Assembly (NCBI GenBank): GCA_963787485.1
Contig: CAWBDF010000007.1
Span: forward strand, 1,329,476 to 1,393,475
Direction: 5' to 3'
Length of the DNA: 64,000 nt
Source of the DNA: Bog-473 sp963787485
Lineage (GTDB): Bacteria; Actinomycetota; Acidimicrobiia; Acidimicrobiales; RAAP-2
Shown in pieces: positions 62,964 through 64,000 of the stretch. The translations under genes and the position numbers were made by a program. A model generated the notes under the pieces. The model was given only the letters and a program-made list of their open reading frames with translations. It was not told the DNA's origin and searched no databases. Positions within the stretch are counted from its first letter, which is position 1. The number at the start of each line of letters is the position of its first letter.

Positions 62964-64000
62964 ATGGCACGCAAAGGAACAACCCAGACCGACAAGCTGA
63001 TCAAGCTCGCCGACAGCTTGTTCGACTTCTACGTGGATGACGTGCGACAGGAGGTGGTAGCCGTTCCGCGTACGGGTCCGCGCGTCGGGGTCAAGTTGAA
63101 GGGCAGGGATGCCCTGAGCGGTCAGCTCGTCAGAGCGTATTACCACAAGCACGGGAACGTACCCAATGGTGAAGCCATGACCCGGGCTATCAGCCTCTTC
63201 ACCGCGCGAGCGGAGGACCCGATCACGACATATCTGCGCTGCGCCCGCTTGGACACTGATGCTCTCGCTCTAGACCTCGGTACGGGAACGGGCGAGTGTG
63301 TGGTGATCAAAAGCGGGCGTTGGCAAATCGAGGAGCGTGGGCCGGTGGTGTTCCGGCGGACGAATAGCACGGCGGCAATGACGACCCCTAGACGTAACGG
63401 GAAGCTCGCTCCACTTCGTGACCTCTTCAACTTGGATCAACAGACGTGGGAGCTAGTCCGGGTGTGGCTGGTATTAGCCTGGCTTGAGAACATTCCAGTT
63501 CCGATCCTCGCTCTGTTGGGACCGAACGGCGCGGGTAAGACGTTCTTGGCCAAGCTGTGTGTTCAGCTGACCGACCCCAAGCCCGCCCTGCTTCGGAAGA
63601 TTCCTGACAAGGCGGGTGATTGGCCCATATTGTTGAACAACAATCGTGTCGTAGGGCTGGACAACGTCAGCCGGATGAAGCAGGGCGTGAGCGATGACAT
63701 AGCGCGCGGTGTTACGGGCGACGGGGACAGCAGGCGCGCGTTGTATACAGATGATGATGAGGTCATCTTCAACTACCGGCGCGCGTTCATCCTAACGTCG
63801 ATTGACCCGGGAGCTATGCAGGGCGACTTCGCTGACCGGCTAATGGCGGTGATTCTGAAGCGGATTCAGAAGCGGTTGAGGGAGGAGCAGATGGATTCCA
63901 CCCTCAGTCGCATGATGCCCGGCTTGTTCGGTGGGTTGTTGGGGACGGTCGCGCGAGTGTTGGCCAACCCCGTGGAGGTCGAGGACCTGCCACGTATGGC
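62964..64000 (+). CDS. AAA-type primase/helicase, partial at window end
   Basis: From ATG 62964 the frame stays open to the end of the window (345 codons). Seen: an N-terminal region ARKGTTQTDKLIKLADSLFD, then Walker A LLGPNGAGKTFLAK (P-loop GPNGAGKT), Walker B RVVGLDNVSRM, and RRAFILTSIDPG with a sensor-like Ser/Thr. This order fits phage and plasmid primase-helicases (DUF927/D5-like). With the upstream prim-pol it would initiate element replication. It continues beyond 64000. Confidence 0.75.
   Translation, partial: MARKGTTQTDKLIKLADSLFDFYVDDVRQEVVAVPRTGPRVGVKLKGRDALSGQLVRAYYHKHGNVPNGEAMTRAISLFTARAEDPITTYLRCARLDTDALALDLGTGTGECVVIKSGRWQIEERGPVVFRRTNSTAAMTTPRRNGKLAPLRDLFNLDQQTWELVRVWLVLAWLENIPVPILALLGPNGAGKTFLAKLCVQLTDPKPALLRKIPDKAGDWPILLNNNRVVGLDNVSRMKQGVSDDIARGVTGDGDSRRALYTDDDEVIFNYRRAFILTSIDPGAMQGDFADRLMAVILKRIQKRLREEQMDSTLSRMMPGLFGGLLGTVARVLANPVEVEDLPRM

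Overview
The window looks like chromosome of a high-GC actinobacterium, probably an uncultured soil or aquatic lineage. The support is GC-rich codon use, many GTG starts, purine-rich Shine-Dalgarno sites, and dense families of class I P450s, TetR regulators, short-chain dehydrogenases (SDR), amidohydrolase-2 proteins and solitary branched-chain-type solute-binding proteins. No rRNA, tRNA, CRISPR array, transposase or integrase was recognised. The species cannot be named from the sequence.

Left and centre (about 1-55,000) form an oxidative, catabolic-looking region. It holds nine P450 loci, of which three are intact (19596-20807, 32116-33324, 42770-43978), and four intact TauD/TfdA-like dioxygenases (3197, 12233, 34277, 47564) plus two remnants. 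There are four amidohydrolase-2 genes, one of them frameshifted, and SDRs, a flavin-dependent alpha-hydroxy-acid oxidase, a cyclase-family hydrolase and a ketopantoate-reductase-like enzyme. Also present are an LLM flavin monooxygenase, a tandem carboxymuconolactone-decarboxylase-like protein, an acyl-CoA dehydrogenase, a solitary molybdopterin hydroxylase subunit and two orphan solute-binding lipoprotein-like proteins. A StrR-like regulator and five TetR genes (plus one TetR remnant) point to tight transcriptional control. The best guess is peripheral degradation or tailoring of hydrophobic or aromatic compounds, but no substrate can be read from the sequence.

Two patterns stand out in this part. 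First, a short palindrome, TAGTA-NN-TACTA, recurs in front of dioxygenase, P450 and amidohydrolase genes, and two near-paralogous TetR genes lie directly upstream of such sites, suggesting an undescribed regulon. Second, the region is full of gene debris: frameshifted or truncated P450, dioxygenase, SDR, crotonase, TetR, cupin and CMD genes, a 442-bp direct repeat 19.25 kb apart, and a 342-bp inverted repeat 16.8 kb apart. Repeated duplication, recombination and decay is the simplest reading, though some single-base breaks could be assembly errors.

The right end (about 55,200-64,000) has a different character: short, tightly packed, Ala/Arg/Pro-rich genes resembling a phage satellite or integrative element. 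It carries a terminase-small-subunit-like gene, coiled-coil and repeat proteins, an excisionase-like HTH protein, a prim-pol type primase and an AAA-type helicase that runs off the window. Between these lies a putative defence module: a broken winged-helix protein, an intact winged-helix plus TIR-like effector protein, and a frameshifted Mrr-type nuclease.
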